A stretch of 36,780 nucleotides of DNA from Nocardia wallacei (GTDB lineage: Bacteria; Actinomycetota; Actinomycetes; Mycobacteriales; Mycobacteriaceae): contig NZ_JARWOP010000077.1 of the NCBI RefSeq assembly GCF_029868745.1, positions 1-36,780 of the forward strand, in the 5' to 3' direction. The notes under the pieces were generated by a model. That model worked only from the letters and a program-made list of their open reading frames with translations, did not search any database and was not told the origin of the DNA. Below are positions 1-10,459 of this stretch, in pieces (positions within the stretch are counted from its first letter, which is position 1; the number at the start of each line of letters is the position of its first letter). A program made the position numbers and the translations under genes.

Positions 1-326
<326 letters not shown>

Positions 327-338
327 CCGGCGCCGAAA

Positions 339-1484
339 CTACTTGCGCGCCACGTTCTCCCAGCCCGTGACCGAATCCGCCGGGCGCGGGTCCGGGCCGG
401 TGTAGATGGCGGCCGGGCGGACCAGCTTGCCCAGCTTCTTCTGCTCCAGCACGTGCGCGCACCAGCCGGCCGTGCGGCCACAGGTGAACATCGCGGGCAT
501 CATGTGCGCCGGCACCTCGGCGAAGTCCAGGATCACCGCGGCCCAGAATTCGACGTTGGTCTCGATGGCACGGTCGGGACGCCGCTCCCGCAGTTCCGCG
601 AGCGCGGCCTGCTCCAGCGCCGCGGCCACCTCGAAGCGCGGAGCGCCCAGCCGCTCGGCGGTGGCGCGCAGCACCCGGGCGCGCGGGTCCTCGGCCCGGT
701 ACACCCGGTGCCCGAAGCCCATCAGCTTCTCCTTGCGGTCCAGGATGCCCTTGACCAATGCCCGTGCGTCCCCGGTCTTCTCGACCTGTTCGATCATCGG
801 GAGCACGCGCGCCGGGGCGCCGCCGTGCAGCGGGCCCGACATGGCGCCGATCGCGCCGGACAGGCACGCCGCGACGTCCGCGCCGGTGGAGGCGATGACG
901 CGGGCGGTGAAGGTGGAGGCGTTCATGCCGTGCTCGGCGGCCGACACCCAGTAGGCGTCGATGGCGTCGATGTGGCGCGGATCCGGGTCTCCCTGCCAGC
1001 GGACCATGAACCGTTCGGTGATGGTCTCGCACTCGTCGATCTTCCGCTGCGGCACCGCGGGCTGGTAGATGCCGCGCGCGGACTGCGCCACATAGGACAG
1101 CGCCATCACCGAGGCGCGCGCCAGGTTCTCCCGCGCGGTGTCGTCGTCGATGTCGAGCAGCGGCTGATAGCCCCAGATCGGCGCGAGCATGGCCAGCCCG
1201 GCCTGCACATCGACCCGGACGTCGCCGGTGTGCACCGGCAGCGGGAACGGCTCGGCCGGTGGTAGGCCCCGCCCGAACTCGCCGTCGACCAGCAGCGCCC
1301 ACACATCGCCGAAGGTCACCTTGTTCGCGACCAGGTCCTCGATGTCGACGCCCCGGTAGCGCAGCGCGCCACCGTCCTTGTCGGGTTCGGCGATGTCGGT
1401 GGTGAAAGCCACCACGCCTTCCAAACCGCTGACGAAATCGGGGGGTACGGCGGGGCCGGTAGAAGCCGCAGCACTGGCAGTCAT
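339..1484 (-). CDS. citA: Citrate synthase 2 (CitA type)
   Basis: A 381-aa citrate synthase family protein, which condenses acetyl-CoA and oxaloacetate in the cytoplasm. The family landmarks are present: GPLHGG with His220, the signature GFGHRVYRAEDPRAR with His259, and the third catalytic segment near residue 312. That segment reads NVEFW, with Glu312 where most citrate synthases have Asp (NVDFY). Mycobacterial CitA proteins show the same variation as far as I recall. The ATG at 1484 is chosen because AAGGAG lies just upstream (at 1497-1492 on the reverse strand) and the N-terminus matches the family. It diverges from pdxH and is distinct from the main enzyme GltA2 at 4055. It could instead act as a methylcitrate synthase; sequence alone does not settle this. 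Confidence 0.9.
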   Translation of the reverse strand: MTASAAASTGPAVPPDFVSGLEGVVAFTTDIAEPDKDGGALRYRGVDIEDLVANKVTFGDVWALLVDGEFGRGLPPAEPFPLPVHTGDVRVDVQAGLAMLAPIWGYQPLLDIDDDTARENLARASVMALSYVAQSARGIYQPAVPQRKIDECETITERFMVRWQGDPDPRHIDAIDAYWVSAAEHGMNASTFTARVIASTGADVAACLSGAIGAMSGPLHGGAPARVLPMIEQVEKTGDARALVKGILDRKEKLMGFGHRVYRAEDPRARVLRATAERLGAPRFEVAAALEQAALAELRERRPDRAIETNVEFWAAVILDFAEVPAHMMPAMFTCGRTAGWCAHVLEQKKLGKLVRPAAIYTGPDPRPADSVTGWENVARK

Positions 1485-1700
1485 GTTGTGACGCTCCTTG
1501 CAATTCGGGCCGCACGATGCGGGCGGCCACGCGGTATTCGATCCGGCGCTCGTGCGGTTTCGCGTGCCCTCACACGCTCTCCCCCGAAGGGCTCCCCACT
1601 CCCGCCGAATCCGATGCGACGTCGCCGGCCGCGGCCTGTTCCGACAAGCCGGACGCGCGCGTCGATCAGTAAGAACCTTAGTCCTTCGACTACCCCGGAG

Positions 1701-1706
1701 TAACGT
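1701..1706 (+). promoter_or_regulatory. -10 element of a leaderless pdxH promoter
   Basis: TAACGT lies exactly 7 nt before the pdxH ATG. This places the transcription start at or next to the start codon. No Shine-Dalgarno sequence is visible in the gap, which fits a leaderless mRNA. The upstream -35 region is poorly matched. Confidence 0.5.
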
Positions 1707-1713
1707 CTGGCCC

Positions 1714-2457
1714 ATGCGCGACGAGCAGAATTCACCTGGGGCAGCGGCGCGGCCCGAGGCCGCCGGAATCGACCCGGCGCTGCGGGCGCAGCTGGATATC
1801 GCGGCCATGCGGGCCGAGTACGGCGGCGACCCGGATCTGGACGAGTCGTGGCTGGTCGAGGGCTGGGAACCGCTGCTGCGCAACTGGATCGAACAGGCCA
1901 CCCGCGCCGGTATCGCCGAGCCCAACGCGATGGTGCTGGCCACCGTGGAACTCACCGACGCCGGCCCGCGCCCGGCCTCGCGGACCGTGCTGTGCAAGGG
2001 ACTGTCGAGCGAGGGTGTGACTTTCTACACCAATTACGACTCCGCCAAGGGCAACCAGCTCGCGGCGGTCCCGCACGCCTCGATCACCTTCGCTTGGCCC
2101 GCGCTCGGCCGTCAGGTGACGCTCCGCGGCCCCGTCACGACCGTGCCCTCGGAGGTGACCTCCGTGTACTGGCGATCGCGCCCCCGCAATTCGCAGCTGG
2201 GCGCGTGGGCGTCGCAGCAGTCGCGGCCGATCGCCTCCCGGGCGGACCTGGACAAGACGCTGACCGACGTCACCGCCCGGTTCGAGGGCGTGGAACAACT
2301 TCCGGTGCCCGCGAACTGGGGCGGCTATCTGCTGCGTCCCGAACAGGTCGAGTTCTGGCAGGGTCGGCGCAGCCGGCTGCACAACCGGATCCGGATGCTG
2401 CTGGAGGCGGGCAATACCGATCCCTCCGCGATGAAGATCGAGCGCCTGCAGCCCTGA
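1714..2457 (+). CDS. pdxH: Pyridoxamine 5'-phosphate oxidase
   Basis: A 247-aa FMN-dependent enzyme that oxidises pyridoxamine or pyridoxine 5'-phosphate to pyridoxal 5'-phosphate, the last step of PLP synthesis and salvage. Visible family motifs are the N-terminal MRAEYGG block (from about residue 32), [18 protein letters not shown] followed by [10 protein letters not shown] (FMN and substrate contacts), [12 protein letters not shown], and the C-terminal [15 protein letters not shown] segment ending in ERLQP. The ATG at 1714 fits a leaderless start behind TAACGT; an internal ATG at 1807 is possible but would remove conserved residues. The segment between RIRM and ERLQP is somewhat longer than in the mycobacterial protein I recall. 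It diverges from citA across 229 bp. Confidence 0.93.
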   Translation: MRDEQNSPGAAARPEAAGIDPALRAQLDIAAMRAEYGGDPDLDESWLVEGWEPLLRNWIEQATRAGIAEPNAMVLATVELTDAGPRPASRTVLCKGLSSEGVTFYTNYDSAKGNQLAAVPHASITFAWPALGRQVTLRGPVTTVPSEVTSVYWRSRPRNSQLGAWASQQSRPIASRADLDKTLTDVTARFEGVEQLPVPANWGGYLLRPEQVEFWQGRRSRLHNRIRMLLEAGNTDPSAMKIERLQP

Positions 2458-2535
2458 CCACAAGCCTTGTAATCATGGGATGACTCACCGAAAATCGGTG
2501 ACCGTGGCACTGATCGCACCGATACCCTTCCCTCG

Positions 2536-3819
2536 GTGAAGCTCCTCGCGGACACCGCTCCGCTACACGATCGGGACTATCGCCGCCTGTGGGTCACGGG
2601 CATCGTCACGGTGATCGGCGCGCAACTGTCCGTGGTGGCGGTGCCGCAGCAGATCTTCGAAATCACCGGCAGCTCAGGGTATGTCGGCATGGCCGGGTTG
2701 TTCGGCCTGGTGCCGCTGGTCGCCTTCGGCCTGTGGGGCGGGGCGCTGGCCGATGTGATGGATCGGCGCAAGCTGCTACTGATCACCAGCGTCGGCACCG
2801 GCCTGACCGCGCTCGCGTTCTGGGCGCAGGCCGCGGCGGGACTGAACAACGTGTGGCTGGTGCTGGGCCTGTTCGCGGTGCAGCAGGCGTTCTTCGCGGT
2901 CAACCAGCCCACCCGGGCGGCGATCTTCCCCCGGCTGCTCCCGGCGGAACTGCTGCCGGCGGCCAATTCGCTCAACATGACGGTCATGCAGTTCGGCGCG
3001 ATCGCCGGACCGGTGCTGGCCGGCGCGCTGATCCCGGTGGCCGGACTGCGCACGCTGTATCTGCTCGACGCCGTGGCGCTGCTGGCCACGCTGTGGGCGG
3101 TGTGGCGGCTGCCCGCGGTGCCGCCGACGGGCACGCAGCGGCGGGCCGGGCTGCGCACCGTCATCGAGGGGTTCACCTATCTGGCGAGCCAGCGCATCCT
3201 GCTGGCCTCGTTCGCGGTCGACATCATCGCGATGGTGTTCGGCATGCCCCGCGCGCTGTTCCCGCAGATCGCCCGTGACAGCTTCGGCGACCCGGCCGGT
3301 GGCGGCGTCGCGCTGGGCCTGCTGTTCGCGGCGATCTCGGCGGGCGCGGTCGCGGGCGGGGTGTTCTCCGGCTGGCTGAGCCACGTCCGGCGGCAGGGAC
3401 TGGCCGTGGTGGTGTGCATCGCGCTGTGGGGGCTGGCGATGGTCGGGTTCGGGGTGGCGGTCGGCGCCGCGGGACACAGCCTGCCCGTCCGCACCGGATT
3501 GTGGATCGCGCTGGCCTGCTTGGCCTTCGGCGGCGCGGTCGACATGTTCTCGGCCGCGCTGCGGACGACCATGCTGCAGCAGGTGGCGACCGACGAGATG
3601 CGCGGCCGGCTGCAGGGCGTGTTCATCGTGGTGGTCGCGGGCGGGCCGCGGATCGGTGATGTTGCCCACGGTTTCGCGGCCGCCGCGCTGGGAACCGCCG
3701 TGGCCGCGGCCGGCGGCGGAGTGCTCGTGGTGATCGGGGTGGTGATCGCCGCCGCGGCGCTCCCGGCGTTCGTGCGGTATCGGGTCCCTCGCGCGCACGC
3801 CGAGGTCCCGGCGCCCTAG
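2536..3819 (+). CDS. MFS transporter, EntS/DHA3-like
   Basis: A 427-aa membrane protein with about twelve hydrophobic segments. The N-terminus (PLHDRDYRRLW) and the loop ALADVMDRRKLL are typical of the EntS-like MFS exporters (MFS_3 family), which export siderophores or drugs by proton antiport. The segment NSLNMTVMQFGAIAGPVLAG is the characteristic antiporter motif region, and DEMRGRLQGVF lies in a late cytoplasmic loop. The GTG at 2536 is used because it gives exactly the family N-terminus; no strong ribosome binding site is visible. It stands alone between pdxH and gltA2, so the substrate cannot be inferred. Confidence 0.85.
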   Translation: MKLLADTAPLHDRDYRRLWVTGIVTVIGAQLSVVAVPQQIFEITGSSGYVGMAGLFGLVPLVAFGLWGGALADVMDRRKLLLITSVGTGLTALAFWAQAAAGLNNVWLVLGLFAVQQAFFAVNQPTRAAIFPRLLPAELLPAANSLNMTVMQFGAIAGPVLAGALIPVAGLRTLYLLDAVALLATLWAVWRLPAVPPTGTQRRAGLRTVIEGFTYLASQRILLASFAVDIIAMVFGMPRALFPQIARDSFGDPAGGGVALGLLFAAISAGAVAGGVFSGWLSHVRRQGLAVVVCIALWGLAMVGFGVAVGAAGHSLPVRTGLWIALACLAFGGAVDMFSAALRTTMLQQVATDEMRGRLQGVFIVVVAGGPRIGDVAHGFAAAALGTAVAAAGGGVLVVIGVVIAAAALPAFVRYRVPRAHAEVPAP

Positions 3820-3856
3820 CGACACTCCGGCCTGCGATAATCACCCGCACGGCGCA

Positions 3857-3868
3857 GACCGTACGGTC
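3857..3868. promoter_or_regulatory. 12-bp perfect palindrome upstream of gltA2
   Basis: GACCGTACGGTC is a perfect palindrome 187 bp upstream of the gltA2 start, in the 235-bp gap after the MFS gene. It could be an operator, or part of a weak terminator for the MFS gene. There is no T-run. The function is unknown. Confidence 0.25.
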
Positions 3869-4054
3869 GTCCCGGGGAGACTGCGCCATTATCATGCCGA
3901 CACGGTCCGGCTCACCTCGCAGACAAGTGACCGTGAGGTAGTTAACGCCGACCCTCGCTGATCACCTGCACCACCCAGCGACTAGCGTTGAGGTAGGCGC
4001 ATCGCACGCCGACCGCGTCGGTGCCTACGGTTCTAGCCTGAGAGGGATCCTTCC

Positions 4055-5368
<1,314 letters not shown>

Positions 5369-5389
5369 GCCGTTTTCACGATTCCGCTC

Positions 5390-5430
5390 GCACCGAGGCC
5401 CGCTTCCGATGAGGAGGCGGGCCTCGGTGC
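5390..5430 (+). terminator. Rho-independent-type hairpin after gltA2
   Basis: A perfect 14-bp inverted repeat (GCACCGAGGCCCGC at 5390-5403 and its complement at 5417-5430) with a 13-nt loop sits 21 nt after the gltA2 stop. There is no clear U-run, as is common in actinobacteria. Confidence 0.8.
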
Positions 5431-5617
5431 GTTCCGGGCGCCCGCGCACAGAATCATTCCGTAGCAGGAGGCGATCCGGCTCGCGAGCGCACAGACTGGA
5501 AAAATCCTGTCCGGACAGGGAACTGAAGCCGGGCGGGTTCCGTCTAACCGGATGTAGAGGTCAAACGATCGATCGGCGGTTGGCGGATCGGTCTTGCGGA
5601 ACCGTTCGGGGGAACAT

Positions 5618-7366
5618 ATGAAGTCGGCAACCATCAGCGTCCACCACGAGAGCCACAGCAGATCCGCGCGACACGAGTTCGCGCGACGGCTGGGCGCTCT
5701 GCACCGGGCCGCGGGGGCGCCCTCGCTGCGGAATGTCGCGATGCTGGCGCAGCAGCGAGCCGAGGAGGGCAGCGGTCAGGGGCGTTCGGCGCTCGCCTCG
5801 GCCCAGCGCATCAGCGACTGGATGAGCGGGCGCAACGTGCCCGCCAAGTTCGAATCGCTGCTTCCGGTATTGCAGGTCTTGCACGCGCGGGCCCGGCGGC
5901 GCGGCGGCACCCCCGGCGAGGCGGCGCATCTGCGGGCCTGGCGGTCGCTGTGGGCGGCGGCCCGCACGGCGCCGATCGGGGAGCCCGTCGTCCCGGCGGC
6001 ACAGCTCTACCCCGACTCCGGCGCGTATCGAGAGGAGCACGAGTCGGTGTTCTTCGGCAGGCAGCGGGCACTGGCCGCGCTGCTGGAGTTGGTGCGCGCG
6101 TCGGCGAGTCCGCACCGATCGGCCGATCTCGTGGTGCTGACCGGCGCCTCGGGCATCGGCAAGTCGTCGCTGCTGCGGGCGGGATTGCTCGCGGTCCTGG
6201 CCACCGAGACGGACCGATGGACGACGGCGATCACGAACCCCAGCGCCGACCCGGAACGCACCTTGGCCCGAATCCTCACCGACACAGCCGATTTCGCGGA
6301 CAACGCCGACGAGGACACCCGAATCCAGCCGGACCGGCGCCCGCTGCTGATCGTGGACCAGTTCGAGGAACTGTTCGATCCGAGCGTGGAACCCGCTGCG
6401 CGCGAACGCTTTCTGCTGTCGTTGAAGCGGCTGTGCGCCGTCGGCTCGGTCGTCGTCGCGGTGCGGTCCGACCATCTGGCCGACTGTGCGCAGTATCCCT
6501 GGCTCGCCCACGCGATCCAGCACAACAGTTTCACGCTGAATCCGATGACCCGCCAGGAACTCACCTCGGCGATCACCGGACCACCGCGCACGCGCGGCGT
6601 GACAGTGGACCCGGGAGTGGTGGAACTGCTGCTCACCGCGCTCGAGACACCCCGGTACCCCACCGACCGTCAGCATGCCGACCCCGGTGCGCTCCCCGTC
6701 CTGCACGCCACCATGCGCTCGATGTGGTCGCGTCACACCGACAACCGGCTGGACGTCACCGGCTACCGCCGCGTCGGCGGGCCGGAGCGCACCGTGCGCA
6801 CCGTCGCCGAGCAGGCGTGGACCCGCCTGACCCCCGACCAGCAGGCCGATGCCCGCCAGCTGCTGCTCGCGCTGGTCACCGTGCATCGCGACGGCAGTGT
6901 CACGCGCCGACGGCTGGCGGGCGCGGAGTTGCGCCGGATCGCCGGACAGACCGTGTCGGGCGTGCGGCTGGTCGACCGGCTGGTGCGCGAGCGCCTGATC
7001 ACCGTCGACTACCGACACGCCACGCTGGTACACGACACCCTGCTCGGCTGGGAACGCCTGTCCGGCTGGATCTCCGAACATCGCGCCGCGCTGCTGTGGC
7101 GTCACCGCATCGAGGACGACGCCGCGGAATGGGATGCCGCCGACCGCGATTCCGGGCTGCTGTATCGCAGCATCCGACTGACCTCCGCGGTCCGCCACGC
7201 CAGTCCGGCGCTGAGCGCGGTCGCCACCGAGTTCCTGCGGGCCTGCGCGCGGGCGGAGCTGGCCTCCCCTGAGGTCCGCGAGGAACTCAGCCACGAGCCG
7301 ACGGAGGCGGGCGCACCGTCGCCCACCCGCCCACCGCGCGGCACCTCGGAGTTCATCAGGAGCTGA
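5618..7366 (+). CDS. HTH-STAND NTPase (nSTAND1) without WD40 repeats
   Basis: A 582-aa protein. Residues about 18-95 form an HTH-like region of the kind found in actinobacterial signalling ATPases (EFARRLGALHRAAG... RISDWMSGRNVPAKFESLLPVL). After ESVFFGRQRALAALLELV comes an nSTAND1 ATPase domain with Walker A GASGIGKS (176-183) and Walker B LLIVDQFEELF (243-253). An arginine-containing loop (AVRSDHLADC) and the winged-helix part (LVHDTLLGWERLSGWI) follow. Relatives usually continue into a membrane segment and WD40 repeats; this one stops after about 60 further, partly disordered residues. The ATG at 5618 has a GGGGGAA site 5-11 nt upstream. It is followed 2 nt later by a small gene, probably co-translated. 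A role in signalling or phage defence is inference only. Confidence 0.8.
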   Translation: MKSATISVHHESHSRSARHEFARRLGALHRAAGAPSLRNVAMLAQQRAEEGSGQGRSALASAQRISDWMSGRNVPAKFESLLPVLQVLHARARRRGGTPGEAAHLRAWRSLWAAARTAPIGEPVVPAAQLYPDSGAYREEHESVFFGRQRALAALLELVRASASPHRSADLVVLTGASGIGKSSLLRAGLLAVLATETDRWTTAITNPSADPERTLARILTDTADFADNADEDTRIQPDRRPLLIVDQFEELFDPSVEPAARERFLLSLKRLCAVGSVVVAVRSDHLADCAQYPWLAHAIQHNSFTLNPMTRQELTSAITGPPRTRGVTVDPGVVELLLTALETPRYPTDRQHADPGALPVLHATMRSMWSRHTDNRLDVTGYRRVGGPERTVRTVAEQAWTRLTPDQQADARQLLLALVTVHRDGSVTRRRLAGAELRRIAGQTVSGVRLVDRLVRERLITVDYRHATLVHDTLLGWERLSGWISEHRAALLWRHRIEDDAAEWDAADRDSGLLYRSIRLTSAVRHASPALSAVATEFLRACARAELASPEVREELSHEPTEAGAPSPTRPPRGTSEFIRS

Positions 7367-7368
7367 CC

Positions 7369-7629
7369 ATGACCGAACACCGAGACCCCGAGCGGGCCGC
7401 GGACGACCGATATTCTTTTCCGACAATGGAATTGCCGATGGTCGACCATCGCGTCCCCGGAGTGCTGGCCTGTCATACCGACCCCGGCCCGCTCTCCCCC
7501 GAGCAGGCCCACCGCATCATGCAGCGCCATCTCGACTGCGGCGTCGACATCTGCCGGATGCGCCGCCGGGCCCGGCACACCCTGGTCGAGGCGAGGCGCA
7601 TGGTGCTCGATCAGCGCGCGGAGCCCTGA
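7369..7629 (+). CDS. Small Cys/His-containing hypothetical protein
   Basis: An 86-aa basic protein starting 2 nt after the stop of the STAND gene, with AGGAGC (7358-7363) correctly spaced before its ATG. The two are therefore almost certainly one operon. The C-terminal half has a compact motif, HLDCGVDIC then RMRRRARHTLVEARRMV, with a His-x2-Cys-x4-Cys arrangement that could hold a metal. I recall similar short proteins in Nocardia ending in a (C/R)xRRxAxxxLVxAGR pattern, but I cannot name a family. No signal peptide or membrane segment is visible. It may be a partner or regulator of the STAND ATPase; that is inference from coupling only. Confidence 0.65.
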   Translation: MTEHRDPERAADDRYSFPTMELPMVDHRVPGVLACHTDPGPLSPEQAHRIMQRHLDCGVDICRMRRRARHTLVEARRMVLDQRAEP

Positions 7630-7678
7630 TCTCGCGTCGTAACCAGGAAATTGCCTGAGCATCGGCCAGACTGAGGGC

Positions 7679-8827
7679 ATGGCCGCGCAACCACCTGCGG
7701 GAGAACACCGCCGGATGCCGCCCTGGCTGCCGCGCGCGATGGTGCTGGGTTTCGTGTTCCTCGGCCTGTTCGAACTGGCGGACTGGGCGTTCCACCGGTT
7801 GCTGGGAATTCTCGTCATCATGCTGGTGGCGTTCTTCGTGTCGCTGGCGATGGAGCCCGCGGTCGGTGTCCTGGTGGGCCGCGGCATGCCCCGGGGCCTG
7901 GCCACCGGTCTGGTGTTCGTCGCCGTATTCGCCTGCGTCGCAGGCTTTATCGCGGCGCTCGCGACGCTGCTGGTGGAGACCGTGAGCAACCTGGCGAACG
8001 AGGCGCCGCAGCTGATCAACGACCTCGTCGACTGGGTCAACCGCACGTTCCACCAGAATTTCACGCTGCACGAGCTGTCCGACCGGCTGCTGCGTGACTC
8101 CGACATCATCAACGGCTACGCCTCGCGGGCGGCGAACAACGTGTGGGGCGTGTCGAGCACCATCCTCGGCGGGCTCGCCCAGTTCCTGACCATCGCGCTG
8201 TTCAGCGTCTACCTGACCGCGGACGGCCCCCGGCTGCGCCGCGCGCTGTGCTCGCTGCTGCCACCGGAACGGCAGGACACCGTGCTGCACGCCTGGGATC
8301 TGGCGATCGAGAAGACCGGCGGCTACCTGTACTCCCGCGCTCTGCTGGCGGTGATCTCCGCGGTCGCGCACGGCGCGTTCTTGGCGGTTCTGGGACTGCC
8401 GAACGCGGTGGCGCTGGGCGTCTGGTTCGGTGTGATCGCCTCGTTCGTGCCGACCGTCGGGACCTATATCGCGGGCGTGCTGCCGGTGCTGGTGGCGCTG
8501 ACCATCCGGCCGATCGACGCGGTGTGGATCGTGCTGTTCTCGATCGTCTACCAGTGGTTCCAGGACTATCTACTGCAACCGCGGATCACCCAGCGCACGG
8601 TCGACGTGCACGCGGCCATCGCGCTGCTGGCGGTGCTGGCCGGTGGCGCGCTGCTCGGCGCGGTGGGTGCGCTGTTGGCCATCCCGGCGACCGCGACCGT
8701 GCAGGCATTTCTCGGTGAGTACGTGAAACATTATGCGGTAGAAGAGGATCCGCGCATCGAACGCACCGCATCGGCCCGCAGGCGGCGGCGAAAGGCCGCG
8801 GCCGAGCGCGACAGCTCAGCCGAGTAG
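7679..8827 (+). CDS. AI-2E family (PerM-like) membrane transporter
   Basis: A 382-aa integral membrane protein of the AI-2E/PerM family. Several hydrophobic segments flank a soluble region (about residues 105-160, LANEAPQLINDLVDWVNRTFHQ). The conserved C-terminal core contains ALLAVISAVAHGAFLAVLGLPNAVALGVWFGVIA, then FVPTVGTYIAG and the segment DYLLQPRITQRTVDVHA, a family hallmark (xxxxPxxxgxxvxlhP type). The last 40 residues are a charged cytoplasmic tail rich in Arg and Lys. Family members export small molecules or Na+ and H+; the substrate here is unknown. The ATG at 7679 lies 6 nt behind CAGACT, consistent with a leaderless start. Confidence 0.88.
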   Translation: MAAQPPAGEHRRMPPWLPRAMVLGFVFLGLFELADWAFHRLLGILVIMLVAFFVSLAMEPAVGVLVGRGMPRGLATGLVFVAVFACVAGFIAALATLLVETVSNLANEAPQLINDLVDWVNRTFHQNFTLHELSDRLLRDSDIINGYASRAANNVWGVSSTILGGLAQFLTIALFSVYLTADGPRLRRALCSLLPPERQDTVLHAWDLAIEKTGGYLYSRALLAVISAVAHGAFLAVLGLPNAVALGVWFGVIASFVPTVGTYIAGVLPVLVALTIRPIDAVWIVLFSIVYQWFQDYLLQPRITQRTVDVHAAIALLAVLAGGALLGAVGALLAIPATATVQAFLGEYVKHYAVEEDPRIERTASARRRRRKAAAERDSSAE

Positions 8828-9181
8828 CCGCCAACATACTTGCCGCACTGTTCGATTCGAGCGCAGCCCGACCCGAGCGGCGTCCGATTCGACCGACAAG
8901 CGGTTGTTAAGCGGACGGGAAGCCCGCTCGCGCACAGTAGTTTCCGCGAGGGCGAAACCTCGCACACCCGGCCCGCGTCGCGCCGGACTGTCGGCTGGGA
9001 GGGGACGACAGGCCGGACAGGTCACCGATGCGGGCCGGGCCCGGCTTTCGGACGCGCGGGGTGGCCAGTGCGGGCAACGGGGCCCGTACGACATCGGAGT
9101 CCGGCCACTCCGCGCTCCGGAACGAGGCGCCGGCGCGTTAATCGGGTGCGTCGGCGCGGGTGCGCGTGCGATCGTCGACCC
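8828..9181. other. 354-bp intergenic region before the Eis-like gene
   Basis: No convincing gene is seen. An open frame continues upstream from the acetyltransferase gene, but its translation is Arg/Pro/Ser-rich and has no family character. A weak -10-like GATCGT ends 6 nt before the ATG at 9182. No strong terminator or repeat was found. Confidence 0.5.
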
Positions 9182-10390
9182 ATGGCGATCGCATCCGACA
9201 TCACCCTGAGGACGCCGACCGAGGCGGATCTGGCCGCGACCGGGGCACTGCTGATCAATGCGTTCGGCGGTCCACCGGAACCCGAGATGGAGCGGGCCTT
9301 CACCGAGCAGAGCCCGAGACTGTTCCCGCTCGAGCGCCGGATCGTGGCCGTCGCGGGTGACCGGATCGTCGGCCACACCCAGGACACCACCATGACACTC
9401 ACGGTGCCGGGCGGACGCACCGTACCGGCGAACGGCGTCGCGGGCGTTGCGGTGGCGCCCACGCACCGGCGTCGCGGCATCCTGCGCGCGATGTACACCG
9501 AGATGCACCGGCGGGCCGAGGCCGCGGGGTTGCCGCTCACCATCTTCACCGCCAGCGAGGGCACCATCTACGGCCGCTTCGGATACGGTCCCGCCGTCAT
9601 CGAGAACCGGGTGTCGATCGACCGCCGGTTCGCCGAATTCCGGCCCACCACACCGGATCCCGGCGGCGTAGAGCTGACCCCGATGAACGACGACGTGGCC
9701 GTGGCCGTCACCCGTCTCTACGACCGCTGGCGACGACTGACTCCCGGCGCTCAGGAGCAGCCGCATCCGGCGTGGCAGCTGAAGCTCGCGCGTTTCGGCG
9801 CCGCGCGGGGACTGTTCGCACTCGTCCACGCCGACGGGTACGCGCTGTATCGGCACGAACGGTCCGAGGCCGGGCTGGGAGTCGACGTCCTCGAGTTGCG
9901 AGCGGTCACCACCGAGGCGCACGCCGCGCTCTGGCGCGTGCTGCTCGGCCTCGACCTGGTCCGCACCGTGGAGGCCACCCTCGGCACCGACGACCCGCTG
10001 CCGTACCTGCTCACGGACCCGCGACTGGTCCGTACCACCGGACGCTGGGACGGGCTGTGGCTGCGGGTCATGGACGTCCCGGCCGCGCTGTCGGCCCGCG
10101 AGTACAGCGGTGATCTGAACCTCGTACTGCAGGTACACGACCCGTTCGGCGCCGCCGGCGGGACCTTCGCCCTGCGCGTGCGCGATGGTGTCGCCGCATG
10201 CGAGCCCGCCACCGGGGCGCCCGATGTCGAACTCGGCATCGACGTGCTCGGCAGCATGTATCTGGGTGCGCACCCCGCCCGCGCGTTCGCGGCGGCAAAC
10301 CGGCTGCGGGCCAAGGATTCCGGCCACGTGCACGCACTCGACGCGGCCTTCGCCGCGGACCGGGCGGCGGAGCTGGGCTGGTTCTTCTGA
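9182..10390 (+). CDS. eis: Eis-like GNAT N-acetyltransferase
   Basis: A 402-aa protein of the Eis (enhanced intracellular survival) family, which acetylates amines using acetyl-CoA. In mycobacteria the targets include aminoglycosides and host proteins. The N-terminal GNAT domain shows VAGVAVAPTHRRRGILRAMYTEMH, the acetyl-CoA pyrophosphate loop, followed by FTASEGTIYGRFGYG, which is highly conserved in Eis. A second degenerate GNAT region and an SCP2-like C-terminal domain (VHALDAAFAADRAAELGWFF) follow. The chain ends in Phe, whose carboxylate takes part in Eis catalysis. The ATG at 9182 gives the usual length of about 400 residues. The true substrate is unknown. Confidence 0.9.
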   Translation: MAIASDITLRTPTEADLAATGALLINAFGGPPEPEMERAFTEQSPRLFPLERRIVAVAGDRIVGHTQDTTMTLTVPGGRTVPANGVAGVAVAPTHRRRGILRAMYTEMHRRAEAAGLPLTIFTASEGTIYGRFGYGPAVIENRVSIDRRFAEFRPTTPDPGGVELTPMNDDVAVAVTRLYDRWRRLTPGAQEQPHPAWQLKLARFGAARGLFALVHADGYALYRHERSEAGLGVDVLELRAVTTEAHAALWRVLLGLDLVRTVEATLGTDDPLPYLLTDPRLVRTTGRWDGLWLRVMDVPAALSAREYSGDLNLVLQVHDPFGAAGGTFALRVRDGVAACEPATGAPDVELGIDVLGSMYLGAHPARAFAAANRLRAKDSGHVHALDAAFAADRAAELGWFF

Positions 10391-10459
10391 TCAACGGTGC
10401 GCGAACAGCGGATGGTGGCGACGGTAGCCGGGCGCTCGCGGGCCTGGCATGCTGGAGGC

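Noticed and set aside
1498..1713. N-terminal extension of PdxH
   Set aside because: The extra 72 residues are Arg-rich, overlap the citA promoter region and are not part of the family; the leaderless ATG at 1714 fits better.
8904..9209. 101-codon ORF upstream of the Eis-like gene
   Set aside because: No promoter, ribosome binding site or family character; it overlaps the well-supported start at 9182 in another frame.
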